Program-made: the position numbers and the translations under genes
Part shown: positions 1-11,469 of the stretch, one piece after another
Position numbering within the stretch: the stretch's first letter is position 1
Layout: each line of letters begins with the position of its first letter
The notes under the pieces: generated by a model
Seen by the model: the letters and a program-made list of their open reading frames with translations, nothing else
Database searches by the model: none
What the model was told of the DNA's origin: nothing
DNA from: Cavia porcellus
Lineage: Eukaryota; Chordata; Mammalia; Rodentia; Caviidae
Assembly (NCBI RefSeq): GCF_034190915.1
Contig: NW_026947484.1
Location: forward strand, 71,813,482 to 71,877,481
Length of the DNA: 64,000 nt
Direction of reading: 5' to 3'

Positions 1-3000
1 AGACAGAAATAATACCGGAAATTATTGTGCTTCTTTGGGTAAAATAACAATCAAAGGCTTTCCTTCCTTCATTGACTCAATAAAGATTTCAGAGGAATGT
101 AAGACTTGATCGATGGAGGTATTTAAATGATGTAACTAACATATCAGCAACTCAGCCCACAGCACATAATTCATAAAGGCTACCTGCTTAATCACTAGCT
201 TCTCAGTCATTGATTATAGATAACATTATTGCTGCTTTTATATGTCTCTTACACTGACATTATTGCACTTGATTCTTGTAGCATCTCATGCTGAGCTATA
301 ACAATCTTGCTATCCCACTGGATATATGAGGAATCAACTTTTAAGAAATTTACTGATTCCTCCAAGATCACACAGGAATGGAGAGATAGTACAAAGATTA
401 TGCTGAAATACAATTTTATTTTTCCAGGCTGCTAAAGGCCCTCCCATCTCTCACTGTACTCATAGTCAGAGTATAGCAGAGAGACATCTATGGGAAAGGA
501 CACTAGTTCAGTGTCAGGGAAAGAGGAGAGGGGAGGGTTCAGGAAAGGAATATGCAAGGTGACACTTGTGGGCCAAGAAAAGGTGTCATTTCAAGGGAGG
601 GCTACAAGGGAAAGGAATACAGAGGAATAATACACACACTGTTTCTGGAATGAAGACCCAGGAAATAACTCCCAAAGGGATGTTCTATTTTTATATAATC
701 TGCTTTCTTTTTATAATTTTGTGATTTGTCTTCCTAATGTTAATTTTTTTTCTCTTATCATTTTTAGTGCTAAACAGAAGGATGGAAAGAGATGGTGCAA
801 GAATGGAAGGAGCAGTTTGGTGAGCACAGCTTGTACATCACTCAGAGTTTTCTCTATTTGGGGCTAGAAAATCAATTCCAGATCTCCATCAAGAAAACAT
901 ATGTATGGTGATACAAGTGGGAAACTATGGAAATTTCTGGATGTTTCATCCAAACAAATATTGGGAAAAAAATAATCATTGTATGAGAGCTGAAAAGCTT
1001 CCCCAGAACAATGGGGAGTGTTACAGGCAAACATTCCAAACTATGAGAGATCGGTCATATCCTGCTCTCAGGCAGGAAAGACTGAGGACAGATGAAAATG
1101 TTCAGCTACAATGTTTGGAATGTTCCAAACAACGTCAAACAGAAAGCCAATCCTAGCTTTATTGGCACTGAAGGCTTAGTTTGTTAAGAATCCTGAGCTC
1201 TCAAACTGCAAGAAGAGGCAGAAAATAAGTATGCAGAGGATGTTAAAGGACTGGAAGTTACTCTCTGTCACAGTATCAACTTTTATTTCTCTCACAGTTT
1301 CCAGATATATTCTGAAAGGAGAAAAGACTAGGCAGATGGTGCCATTTAAAGGAAGAGGAGATTTGTTGAGCTTATGAAAGTCCTATCTAATCTCTGTAAG
1401 CTTCTTTAGAAGCCAAGAAATGCAGGAAGATGTGACATGTTTATACCAAGCATGTAAAACAAGAAGCATTGAAATTATATTCCTATAAATCACCTTAATT
1501 TCAATTAACTTCCCAGGGCCCTTTGGTTCTGACAGGTTGTTTGCCATAAATTTAAGGAAGAAGTTAACATAGAATAACCATGAAGTCAAACTTCATTCTG
1601 TCAATATGCATAGCCTTTCTACATCAACCCTAAGGTTACAAATGGGAAATGATTTAATGTACATTTTAGCCCAGATCTCTCATTCTGTATACATTGAGGC
1701 TCTGAAAGTTTAAGTGTGATGGCTCTGTCACACACACAGTGACAGTGTCATGAAGAGGATTCAGCATTGTTCATATGCAGACTGAGGCTTTTCCTGGTAA
1801 CAGTGTCAACCACTTGTCTAAAGCTTAAAATATTTTCAGCCTCAGGACAGAAGTGACCCAAGCAATTCTGGTGCACATGGTGTCAATGGTTGCTCTGTTT
1901 TGAATGCCAGCTGAGAATGCATTTGAAGAGCCAACCTTTTCTCCATTCTCTCTCTATGTGGTTTAGGAAAGTGAGAACTTTCCTTTCACATCAAAGGTGC
2001 ATCATCCAGGTCAGGGTTCTCACTCCCGTACGTGTGCGTTCAACTAACTGAAGATCAAAAACACTCAGAAAAAGATGCCATTTTTGCTGAACATGTGCAG
2101 ACATTTTTCTTTGTCATTGTTACCTAAACAACATAGTATGACAATTATTTGAGTGTAATTTACATCATATTAAATTTCCTATGTTATCAAGGGATGATCT
2201 GAGGATGGGAGAGGGCTCAACACAAACACCACATCATTTTATGGGAGAAGCTTGAGGCCTACAGGGATGACCACACTCCTCACCACCCTTGCGTTCCATA
2301 CCTTACACACAATTTTAAAACGTCAGGATCCTGTGTAAAAATGTGAATGCACTTAATGCTACTGAACACTCCACTGAAAAATGACTCAAATGGTCAATTT
2401 TGGGCTGCATTGCAACTATTTCCCAAATGGTAAGGAGCCGGGGAGTGGTGTCACTACAGGACCAGCTGCAGTTCAGTGCAGAGCCTGCCATGACCATGTC
2501 TCTAAATCTTTCCACTCCTTCCTGCCTGCAGCAGCCAGTCAAAGTAACATCTGGCATCACTTCCCACCTGCCTCCCTGTGTTCCTTCCTCAGCATGCAAG
2601 TCCACGTAAGTCTCTGCCTCGAGAATGTCCTTACCTGGACCAGCTCTTCCTCAGGGGAACTGAGCTCCTCCACCTTGAGCTCCCACCCAGAAGCTCACTC
2701 AGGAGCTGGTTTCTTCCTCCCTCCCAGCTTGCAGAGCAGGCTAAGCCGTGAATATCTTCTACTGCTTAAGAAATATTAGCCAGGTCTGATTCCTCAAATT
2801 TTCAATTTTTATTTTCCAAAAGTCAAGTCAGTTTATCAGTAGCCTAGTACTATAACATGTCCTTCTTCAACTCTGCTTTATGGATAAAACCTTTTTTTTT
2901 TTTACAAATCACCCAACCTAAAAAATGCCTTTTGATAATCCTGGCTTCTTGTCCTGTGCCAGTATACTCAGTGAAGCACATCCTATCCTCCTACATTGCC

Positions 3001-3090
3001 AGGCTAAAGGGAACTTTCTGTGGCCCCAGTGAGGCCAATACTATGCCACTGTGAGAAAAAATTAAAAAGGAAAAATAAAGCACCTTTAGG
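1..3090. other. Left flank, no recognisable gene or repeat
   Basis: I see no recognisable exon, RNA gene or clear transposon. Open frames are short; the longest, 2381-2779 on the plus strand, has no motif I recognise and I do not call it a gene. Composition is AT-rich with a C/T-rich, more GC-rich patch at about 2480-2740 and a short poly-T at 2893-2904. Highly diverged ancient repeats could be present and missed by eye. Confidence 0.5.
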
Positions 3091-3102
3091 AATTTGCAAA
3101 CA

Positions 3103-3932
3103 GAAGGGTGGAACAAAGATGGCGGATAGATAACAACTGGCTACAGAGGCTCCCTGAGATAATCAACTTAGAATTCAACATAACACAGAGTGGGGAGCCC
3201 CAAACAGAGGGAGATGAATTCTCTCATTCCAAGAAGAAACTAAGGTGAGAAGAACCAACCAACCGTACAGTCCCGGTGCTCTTACTGGAACGGCTAAAGG
3301 TTCAGTGTTTCTGCCACAGCAGGCAACTTACTGAGCTTTCTGAGGTTCTGCCATGACTTTCCGAGGTCTCACTGTGACTTGCCGAGCCGTCTGAGGTCCC
3401 GGCTCTTCAACTCACTGGAGAATCAGTCACACTGAGTCCGGGGGTCGGCAAGCCAAACAGAAAGCTGAGTTGGTGGGGAGCCTGCATCGACCTGTGGTGA
3501 GCGACCAGAGTGGAGCCATTCCACAGAAAGGGGTCACTGGCGGATGACATTCTGGGACCAGGCAGGACTGGCAACAATGGGCAGCAGTGACTTCAGTCAG
3601 TTGTTCACTTCCCAAATGGGATTGGTGGAGTGAGCTAGGCCTGGGTCACGTGACCTGGCTGAGACCCAATAGGTTATCCAAAATCAAGTCCCTATAGCGG
3701 TGACGCACACTAACCACACTAACCCAGTGAAGCCTCATAAGTTTGACTGACCCGGAGGGGAGGTGGCACAAAGTAATACAATGCAGGCCACAGTAGCTTG
3801 ACTGATCAAGAAGGGAGGGGTCAGCATATGCTGTTCCTGTCTGCAATTCACTAGCACAAGGCAGTGGGAAGGGTCATCTAGCCAGCATGCTTCAGAAGAA
3901 TTGTATCCAACAAAGAAAGAAACTGGGGCCTC
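3103..3932 (+). promoter_or_regulatory. 5'UTR of the HAL1-like element with YY1-like site
   Basis: This 830-bp leader begins 12 bp before the sequence aaagatggcgga (3115-3126), close to the YY1-binding core that sits near the start of human L1 transcripts. The position near the 5' end fits an internal promoter that specifies its own start. It has no tandem monomers, unlike the L1 at 54.3 kb. It is moderately GC-rich compared with the DNA on its left. Promoter activity is inferred from position and motif only. Confidence 0.55.
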
Positions 3933-5000
3933 TTGGAAGAAGCAAAAAAGATGGGAAGAGGAAGCAACAACAAAAAATCCCCAGGTCCCAACCCTGAGAA
4001 CATTGACCCAGAACAGGTAAATACAAAGGAGAATGAGAACTGCAAACATGCAATATCAGACATGGCACCTGTGGACATAAAGAGATATATTCGGGACCTC
4101 ATAGATGAGCTCAAAAGTGAAATATTTAGCCAAGTAAAGCAAGATATAAGAAGATTAATAAAAGAGATTCTAAGTACCCCTCAAGCAGACAAAGACAGAA
4201 GAAGGGAGAAACTCAAACAAAAGAGAGAACCATTTGATGAAAAATATAAAAAATATAGAATACATGAAGCAGATTTAAAGAGATTACCAAGAAATTAAAA
4301 ACTCTATGGAAAGATGGCAAATCTGCTTGAAAGAAACTAAAGATAGATTATCCAAACTGGAGGGCAAATTTGAATGTGGGATTATGAAATGGAAAACCTT
4401 TTAAAAATAACAAGGAAATAAGCAGTAACAATACAAAGGCTAGAAGAGGACAAGAGGATCTATAACTTGAGAGTAAAGAATGTGAATGGAGAAGTAGGGG
4501 TACAAACAAAGGAACTACAAAGGTTATTCACAGAAATAATTAAAGAAAACTTCCCAAACATAGGAAAAGGAAATGATATGCTGATATATTAGGCATGCAG
4601 AACTCCAGCCACCTACAACCAAAACAGAGCTACACCCAGGCATATAATAAGTAAGATCCCAGAAATTCAATATAAGAACAGAATATTAAAAGCTGTTAGA
4701 GACAAGAAGCAGATAACCTATAGAGGAAGGCCCATCAGAATAATGGCAGACTTCTCGACACAAACCATCAAGTCAAGAAGAGCCTGGAGCAAAATATTCC
4801 AAGCCCTGAAAAAAAATAACCTCCATCCCAGATTGGTAAACTGTCTCTGGAAATTAATGGAGAAACAAGATGCTTCCAAGGCAAAGAGGAACTTGGGAAA
4901 TTCGCAACCACCAATCCAACTCTACAGAGAATACTGCAGGGCATTCTAGAGAGGAAAAAAAAGTACTAGGATTTTATGAACAGTGGCATAGAGGCCTCAA
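3933..5000 (+). pseudogene. Degenerate L1-like ORF1 (RNA-binding protein) of HAL1-like element
   Basis: L1 ORF1p is a trimeric RNA-binding nucleic-acid chaperone that coats the transcript. The first frame (3933-4298) is lysine/glutamate-rich and likely includes the N-terminal and coiled-coil region; it ends in a stop after RLPRN. The later frame has the conserved ORF1 C-terminal pattern around 4540-4940: ENFPN, then TPRHII-like and RILKAVRD, a TYRG.PIR block, ADFS.QTI, and LQRIL near the end. Frameshifts and stops separate the pieces, so it is non-coding now. The frame near 4976-5182 continues past the usual ORF1 end into 3'UTR-like sequence. Confidence 0.75.
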
Positions 5001-5549
5001 TGAATGGAGCAGAAAACAGAATGAAGAAGATAAGCAGACAATTGATGGCAAAAAAAGAGCTTAACAGAAATGAGGCAGAGAAGATTTTATTCAAAACTGA
5101 TATGATTGATAGTATCAAGTCTGAGAGTATATGCAACTACATTGAAGATGACAAGACTACGATACACATTCTGGTTTGGTAACTGCTGGTTTTTGAAGTT
5201 CTATACTATATACAAATTTGTGTTTTTATTAATACTGCTATGTAGTGATATATTCAATTATACTATGTCTGATGATATAGCCAATTCTATTGGAGATATC
5301 AAGAGACAACACAGGGAACCATGGTAGAACTCTTTGTATAATGGTCTTATTTGTTTTTTTCATTTAATGTGTTTATAGGGATATGTTTTATTTTGTCTTG
5401 CTTTGTTTTGTTTCTCTCTCTAATATAAAAAGGATAGAAATACATGTTAAGACTCATGCATGTATATAATCTATAAACAGTTTAGGAGAACTGATATTAT
5501 GGCACATGATGAAATGAACAGATACTTTGAAGAAAAAGAGACACTAAAA

Positions 5550-5630
5550 TACTCAGTGCTTTGATCCTGTGACTTGAGCAACTATCTCTAAGATGATAAT
5601 GTGTAATCTATTAACTGGTGATTTCTTACT

Positions 5631-5673
<43 letters not shown>

Positions 5674-6551
5674 TAGTTCTGTATTACTTGTACCCTTACA
5701 CTGTTTTGTTTTGTGTGGTTTTGTTTTTTCTCTTTTTCCTTTTAAATAAATTTTTTTAAAAAAATAAAATAAAATACCCAGTGCTAATCCTGGAGTGTCA
5801 TAATATGAAACTCAGCAATAGTATTATTCTTTGTTCAGAGTGACATTAGCCTGCTTGGGTTTATTCAATCTCAGCATAATTGAAGATATGGATAACTGCA
5901 TGTATGTTTAAGTGTATAGGAATGATAACCATATTTCTAAGTTTTTGTTGGATAGTTGAACAGAACTGGTTGCAATCTCACTGTTTGAATCCCTACTTTA
6001 TATACTCCACTTTAGTATCTTGAATAACTATTCATAAGAGGACAATCTGTAATCATCAATTAGTGATTTCTTACTGTTTATTTTTTCTTTGAAATTATGC
6101 ATTATTTCTATCCATTTTCTGTTTTGTTTAGTCTTACTTTAAATTAAATTTAAAAAAAAGACACTGCAGTACCCAGTGCTGATCACGGAGTGTCATGATA
6201 TGAAATCCAGCAATACTGTTATTCTTTGTTCAGAATGATTTTAACCTGCTTTAGTTTGTTTAATCTAAACATAAATGAAGATATGGATAACTGCATGTAT
6301 GTTTAAATGTATAGGATTGATGACCATGTTACTATGTTTTTGTTGGACAGTTGAACAGAACTGTTTGCAGTCTTGCTGTTTGAATTCCCACTTTACATGT
6401 TCCATTTTTGTATCTTGAACAACTATTTGTAAAATGACAATATGCAAACATCTACTAGCGATTTCTTACTGTTTATTTTTTTTCTCTGAATGTATGTATT
6501 ATTTCTACCTATTTTGTTTTGTTTAGTCTTTTTTAAATAAAATTTTTAAAA
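5550..6551 (+). repeat. Three tandem copies of the L1/HAL1 3' end
   Basis: Three successive units each start with tac(c/t)cagtgct and end in an AAATAAA-like A-rich tail. Unit A is 5550-5774; it lacks the middle of the unit and carries a 40-nt T run at 5633-5672. Unit B is 5775-6169 and unit C is 6170-6551; both have the same order of blocks (gagtgtcat, ttctttgttcag, gatatggataactgcatgta, tttttgttgga, gaacagaactg, gatttcttactg). The last 290 bp match the 3' ends of the L1 copies at 20.9-21.2 kb and 35.8-36.1 kb (inverted), so these are genuine L1-type 3' ends. All three lie inside one TSD pair. Confidence 0.85.
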
Positions 6552-6643
6552 AATTGGCAAACATTGTTATCTGCAAGAGACAATTGTAGTTAATGAAAGA
6601 AATTGTATTCTGACCTTGCAGAAAAACTTCTGTCTAATCATTT

Positions 6644-7718
6644 TGTTGTACCCTAAGAAAATAGCTTTGTTATATGTATATTATAGCAAACCTGTATAGG
6701 GGCTTACTAAATGTGTTTGTTTTATCCTTTTTCCCTAACTGATATGTTAAGGGACCTAACTGATCTGTTGAGCAACACTCTCTTCTGTAAAGAATTGTAA
6801 AAATCTCACCTAATTGATATGTTAACCATTGTTGCTCTCTATAAACTATAGAAGCTGTGCTAAAACAAGCTAACAAGGGTTGTTAATCACTGCTAGGAGC
6901 CTCTATTCTCCGCTAAAGAGCTAAGGAAAACTAGAATGGCAATTAATTTACATTTGTTTAAAGTAACCTGCTTGTGTGCAGAGAGATTTGCGTGTGAGTT
7001 TAACCCTTTACCCTGACCTTGACACATTACCGCCGTTTTCTGTTCTGTATGGCGCCTTATTGCCTCCCTCTCCCCTCACCTATCTATCTAGGCCATAAAG
7101 AATTTGGGTTTCTGGTGACCTCCCCCTGACCCGGTGATGATCTGTTGTAAAATGAGCCTGCCCCAATTTTAAGAACTGCTTAGCTTAAAACAAATTACCG
7201 GGTAATACTATGGCCCAAACCCCAATCGGTGCTTTCCTTTTGTTCTGTATATATCAAATGAGTTAGATATCAGGTCTTCATAAAACTTAAGTTCCAGCGT
7301 CTCATAACTTGTGACCCCTTCGCACTCACTAGCGAAGACAAGCTGTCCTGAGATAATTAACTGTCCACTTTCTTCTCCAAATATTGCTGCAGACGTGCCA
7401 CTCTGAGATAATGTCAGTCTGCAGGATGAAAATAATTTTTAAAAAACACCAGAAACTTCTTAGATTGTCAGAGCTAAGTAGACAGCAATACAGTTTCCAG
7501 ACTCGGGTCAACAAGTTTGATGGCTCTACAGGTTTCTTTATTTCTCTCCCCCCGCCCTTTCCTCCAGCCCCTTTTTAAAGTCCTCCCTGCAGCTTCTAGG
7601 GGACAGTCTCCAAATTGGCTCCCGGAGACTGGTCGCCAGGCCTAAAAATAAAGCCTTTGCCACTAAATTTTCGGTCTCTTGCCTCCTTGGATTTTATACC
7701 GGGGCTCAAGTTATAACA
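6644..7718 (+). repeat. 5' LTR of the class I provirus
   Basis: It begins TGTTGTACCC and ends TTATAACA. An AATAAA polyadenylation signal is at 7647-7652, followed by a G/T-rich U5. A CCAAT-like ccccaatcgg lies at about 7222 and a TATA-like gtatatatc at about 7248, so U3 is roughly the first 600 bp; the R boundaries are not certain. It differs from the 3' LTR at 6783, 6798, 6842, 6849 and 7458, always T here and C there. Confidence 0.92.
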
Positions 7719-7720
7719 TT

Positions 7721-7738
7721 TGGGGGCTCGTCCGGGAT
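7721..7738 (+). other. Primer-binding site, tRNA-Pro type
   Basis: The 18 bases tgggggctcgtccgggat lie 2 bp after the 5' LTR and are the classic gammaretroviral sequence complementary to the 3' end of tRNA-Pro. Minus-strand DNA synthesis starts here during reverse transcription. The site is perfect, which contrasts with the decayed genes downstream and fits recent retrotransposition. Confidence 0.93.
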
Positions 7739-7824
7739 GGAAGCAAGACCCCAGACTCATTTCTAAACATTTGAAAGTAAGTGCTCTGGAGGATTTGTTT
7801 GGGCCGCGGTCAATTTGTAATTTT

Positions 7825-8040
7825 GAGGGGACGCCCTCAATTTGGGAGCGGGAACCACCCGAGGACAGAGTCAGTTGGTTTGTAGGACAAATTCTGTCCA
7901 TTTGTGACTCTGCCCTGGGTGGGGAACAGCTCCGTTTGGAAGGGGACGCCCTTAATTTGGGAAGTGAAACCTCCTGAGGACAGAGTCAATTGGTTTTTGC
8001 CATTTGTGACTCTGCACCGGGTGAGGAACCACTCTGTTGG
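7825..8040 (+). repeat. Tandem duplication in the proviral leader
   Basis: Two adjacent copies of about 100-115 bp, starting at 7825 and 7939, share the blocks ggggacgccct.aatttggga, gaggacagagtca.ttggtt and catttgtgactctg. The first copy is longer by a short insertion after ggtttgtagga. This is where a packaging signal would lie in related viruses; a role in RNA dimerisation or packaging is inferred from position only. Confidence 0.75.
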
Positions 8041-9480
8041 TTAATTTGTTAATTCCTCCAGATCCCAAAATTTGACTAATTTTTGGGCAAAGGCCATTTT
8101 TGCTGCAGCTTGTCTCGTCTTGTATGTCTGTTTGTTTGTCCATTTGTTCTAATTGTTCTCCTTTTGGTTACCCTAAATCTAACAGAACATTCTCTCCTAG
8201 GAACCCCTTCTATGAGCCCAGAATGGACAAAGGGATTTAGATATTGATGTGCAGTGTTTTTGTTCTTTAAAATTGTTTGCCTGTTTGGATTTGTTACTAA
8301 CTTAGGGGCTTGTTGCCCATTTCTGTTGCAGGATCCATATGGCTTATTAGATTCAAGCTTCATAATAAGAAAAATTATTTCCTTTAGCTCACCAAACTGT
8401 GCAAAAAGCACCCTTTGTTTGTGTCTTTAATGTTGTGGCGCCTTGTTTAATATGTAAGTCTTCAACTGATTGCTTGCAACCTTGGCATGCCTTTTAAAAG
8501 GAGTATTTTTCTTTCTGGTTAAAAAGTAAATATATGTGCACATATATGTATATATTTATGGTTTTTAAGAATCATGTCAACTTTACCAAATAAAAACCAG
8601 GTCATACTGTAATTGAGCCAGTTAAAAGGTTATAGCTTTAAAAAAACCCAACATTTTAATGTGGTAAAAAGACATAAAATTAATTAAATATGTTTTAGAC
8701 TACTAAAAGGTAACTTCAAGGGTTTTGTTGAGAGTTTTAATGTTGTCTGAGAAGCAAAAAAAAAAAAGATAATTGACTGGTGATAGTAAAAAGGAGGGAC
8801 AAAAAAGGTGGTTTGTCTTCAAGTAAAATGTCTGCTGTGCCAAAATGTAAAAAAAGATAAAACTTAGAGGTATATTATAAGTTATAAAAAGCTTGAGATG
8901 ATATAAATTTTGTCTTGGTTTATAGTACTAAAGACAACAGGTTTGACAAGAAGTAAATGTGTTCAAAGTTTGACAGTATTGGATCAGTTTTGATAGATTT
9001 ATTTAAAAGATTCTAAACCTTTGCTGCAAAGTGTTTCCATTAATATGAGATTATAGATGATAATAGAGATAAGATATAAGTTTTCACATGTGCTGTGGAC
9101 CTCTGGGAGATTATATGGCACAATTTTGTTACCTATGAAAAAGCTTCTTTTTGTTAAGTATGTAATTTCAGTAAAATGATGGCCTGCCAGGTGGCACCCT
9201 GGGACAAAAGGTGGTGTGCCATCCAGATAAAGCCTGCTCTCTGATATGGAATGCCAAAACCATGTTGTCCTTTTGTCCCAAGCCGATTGGACATCCAGAG
9301 GTAAGGGGGTTTCCCTAGTATCGCCAGTTGGTCTCTTTGCAACTCAGTCGGCCCCACATGTTAAAAAAAAGATTACAAAGGTTTGAGAGTTTAAAAAAAA
9401 AAATGCCCCTCAGCCAGTTGATAGAGATAGCACAAAAGGTCTTTTAAAACTAAAAAAATTACCGTCTACTGGGAAATTTG
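8041..9480 (+). other. Proviral leader/former gag region, no recognisable gag
   Basis: No matrix, capsid or CCHC zinc-knuckle pattern is visible in any frame. The sequence becomes AT-rich between about 8420 and 9160, with short A-runs (8756-8767, 9363-9370, 9391-9401). I could not identify a protease with a DTG motif either. It may be non-coding replacement sequence, as in VL30-type elements, or gag that has decayed beyond recognition. Confidence 0.5.
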
Positions 9481-9489
9481 TCCAGCGTA

Positions 9490-10450
9490 CCTGAGTCCTC
9501 ACAACTGACTTAGAGTTAAAACTGTTGGGCAAATGGAATCAGGAGATTCCAGAAGTCTGGGCAGAAGACAATCCTCCAGGGCTAGCAGTCAGCCAAGTCC
9601 CCCTTCTGATGGAGCTCTTACCCCAAGCATGCCCCTTCTGCTTGTGACAATGCCCGATAAGCCTGCAGGCCCGGAAAGGGATTTAAAGTCCACATGCAGA
9701 GGCTAAGAGACAATGATATTCTCATTCCTTGTGTCTCTCCCTGGAACATGCCCTTGCTTCTAGTCACTGAAGCCAGGGACAAATAACTATCGCTCTGTAC
9801 AGGATCTCGGAGAGTTAATACATGAGTTCTGAGTCTATACCCAACAGTGCCAAATCCTGAGAACACCTGGTACTCTGTTCTGAACCTAAAAGATGCTTTC
9901 TTCACTTTGCCACTTACTCTGGTGAGTCAACTCCTTTTTGCCTTTGAATGGACTGACCCAGATACGGGGGTAAAAAAAACAGCTGACCCGGACACATTTA
10001 CCTCAGGGTTACAAGAACTCTCCCACTCTTTTTGATGAGACATTAACAAGAGATCTTTTAAAATTAAAAAAAAAAACCACCCTGAGATAGTGCTCCTCCA
10101 GCACATAGATGACTTGTTAATAGCCTCGACCCCCACAAAAGCTTGTAAGCTTGTCAAGAGACAACTGAAAAACTGTTAAAGACTTTGGGGCAATTAGGCT
10201 ATAAAGTCTCAACTAAAAGGGCACAATTGCGCTGTCAGGCTGTGACTCATCTGGACTACAAATTGCAAAAAAAAAAAAAAAAAAAAAAAAAAGGAGGATT
10301 TTGTCCAAAAAAAGTGTCCAGACTATATTGCAGATCCCATTCCCAGAAACTAAGAAACAGGTGCGCAAATTTCTGGGAGCTGTCAGATACTCCAGGCTGT
10401 AGATTCTAAATTTTACTGAAACAGCTCACCCCCTGTAGGGCTCCCTTAAG
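9490..10450 (+). pseudogene. Class I reverse transcriptase relic
   Basis: Fragments in shifting frames match gammaretroviral RT in order: an [12 protein letters not shown] block near 9730, [13 protein letters not shown] at about 9880-9915, LFAFEW at about 9940, and the catalytic loop at about 10101-10112 reading HIDD where active enzymes usually have YVDD. Then come a LGYK.S.KRAQ block near 10195 and the KQVRKFLGA block near 10355-10385. Stops and frameshifts are frequent and a 26-nt A run interrupts the frame at 10267-10292. The gene cannot make active enzyme. Confidence 0.85.
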
Positions 10451-11225
10451 GAAAAAACTCACTAAACTGGACTGATAAATATAAACTGGACCTTGCGGCA
10501 GCTCAAGTGGGCCTTGACAGAGGCCCCAGCCCTGGGACTCCCTGATGTTACCAAGCCATTCACCTTGTTCGTAGATGAACTCAGGGGCATTGCCAAAAGA
10601 GTCCTAACCCAGGACATTGGCTCTTGAAAGAGGCCTATAGCCTATCTTTCCAAAAGGCTCAATCCAGTATCAAGAGGGTGGCCTCCATGCCTAAAATTCT
10701 GGCCGCTGTGGCAATGCTACTTAAAAGAGGCAAAAAAAAAAAAAAAAAAAAAAAAAAACCTCACTTTTGGACAGAAGATTTCTGTAGTGACCTCCCACAG
10801 TTTAGAGACTCTTATCAAAACCCCTCCTAAAAATGTGAGTGCTAAAATCTCACACTATTAGGCCCTGCTCCTAGACCCAGAATTGATAGTTTTCAAGACT
10901 TCTTCAGTTTTAAACCCAGCCACCCTTATGCCTGACAACGACCTGAGAAATTTCACAGATGGAAGCAGCTTCATCCAGAACGGCAGAGGCAGATGAGTGG
11001 CTGGGGCAGCAGTGACCACCAAAAGGAGGTACTCTGGGTTAAGCGGTTAGAGCCTGACATCTCTGTCCAAAAGGTGGAGCTCATTGCTTTGACTGAGGTA
11101 CTAAAACTAGCCACGAAAAAGAGGGTAAACATCTATACAGATAGTAGATATGCTTTTGCTACTATACATGTACATGGAGCAATCTATTAAGAGCGAGGTC
11201 TCTTAACCTCGGCCAGGGCAAAGAT
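10451..11225 (+). pseudogene. Class I connection and RNase H relic, first copy
   Basis: Recognisable blocks are [17 protein letters not shown] at about 10510-10565, a YLSK block near 10645, a 27-nt A run at 10732-10758, FTDGSSF (first RNase H aspartate) at about 10949-10975, VELIALTE (glutamate) near 11070, and the DSRYAFAT block at about 11140-11163 followed by HVHGAIY. These are the hallmarks of gammaretroviral RNase H. The frame changes several times, so it is dead. Confidence 0.85.
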
Positions 11226-11469
11226 TTAAAAAAGGGGGGGTGGCTCCACAGATCCTAGATTTGCTGGCAACAGTCTGGCTGTCGGCAGATTGCTGCTATT
11301 CACCTGAGGAAACAATTTGGCAGATCAGGCCTCTCAAAGAGTAGCAATCACATCAGAGGGGCCAGCCGAGAAAGTAACTGCTCTGATGCGAGTCCCCCCG
11401 ACCTTGTCAAAACCAGTCTACACAAAGAAAGACTGCACTGGTTGTTGTGAGCCATCTAACAGATTCCAG

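Larger units (their letters stand above)
3103..6551 (+). mobile_element. Half-L1 (HAL1-like) retrotransposon, ORF2-less
   Basis: The element has an L1-type 5' end, a degenerate L1-like ORF1, and then passes straight to L1-type 3'UTR sequence with no ORF2. It is flanked by a 12-bp TSD with one mismatch: aatttgcaaaca at 3091-3102 and aattggcaaaca at 6552-6563. That the TSD encloses the whole 3.4 kb shows it inserted as one unit. HAL1 elements are known L1 derivatives that lost ORF2 and depend on L1 proteins supplied in trans; rodents have young HAL1s. An alternative is a single L1 copy that lost ORF2 by internal deletion. ORF1 is only about four-fifths similar by eye to the ORF1 of the L1 at 54.3-60.6 kb, which favours a separate lineage. 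Confidence 0.8.

Noticed and set aside
2381..2779. 132-codon open frame on the plus strand near the left edge
   Set aside because: No recognisable domain, overlapping frames on both strands, and no splice or promoter context; chance open frames of this size are expected.
7329..7578. Open frames repeated exactly at 14245-14494
   Set aside because: They are identical because they lie in the two LTRs; they are shadows of LTR sequence, not genes.
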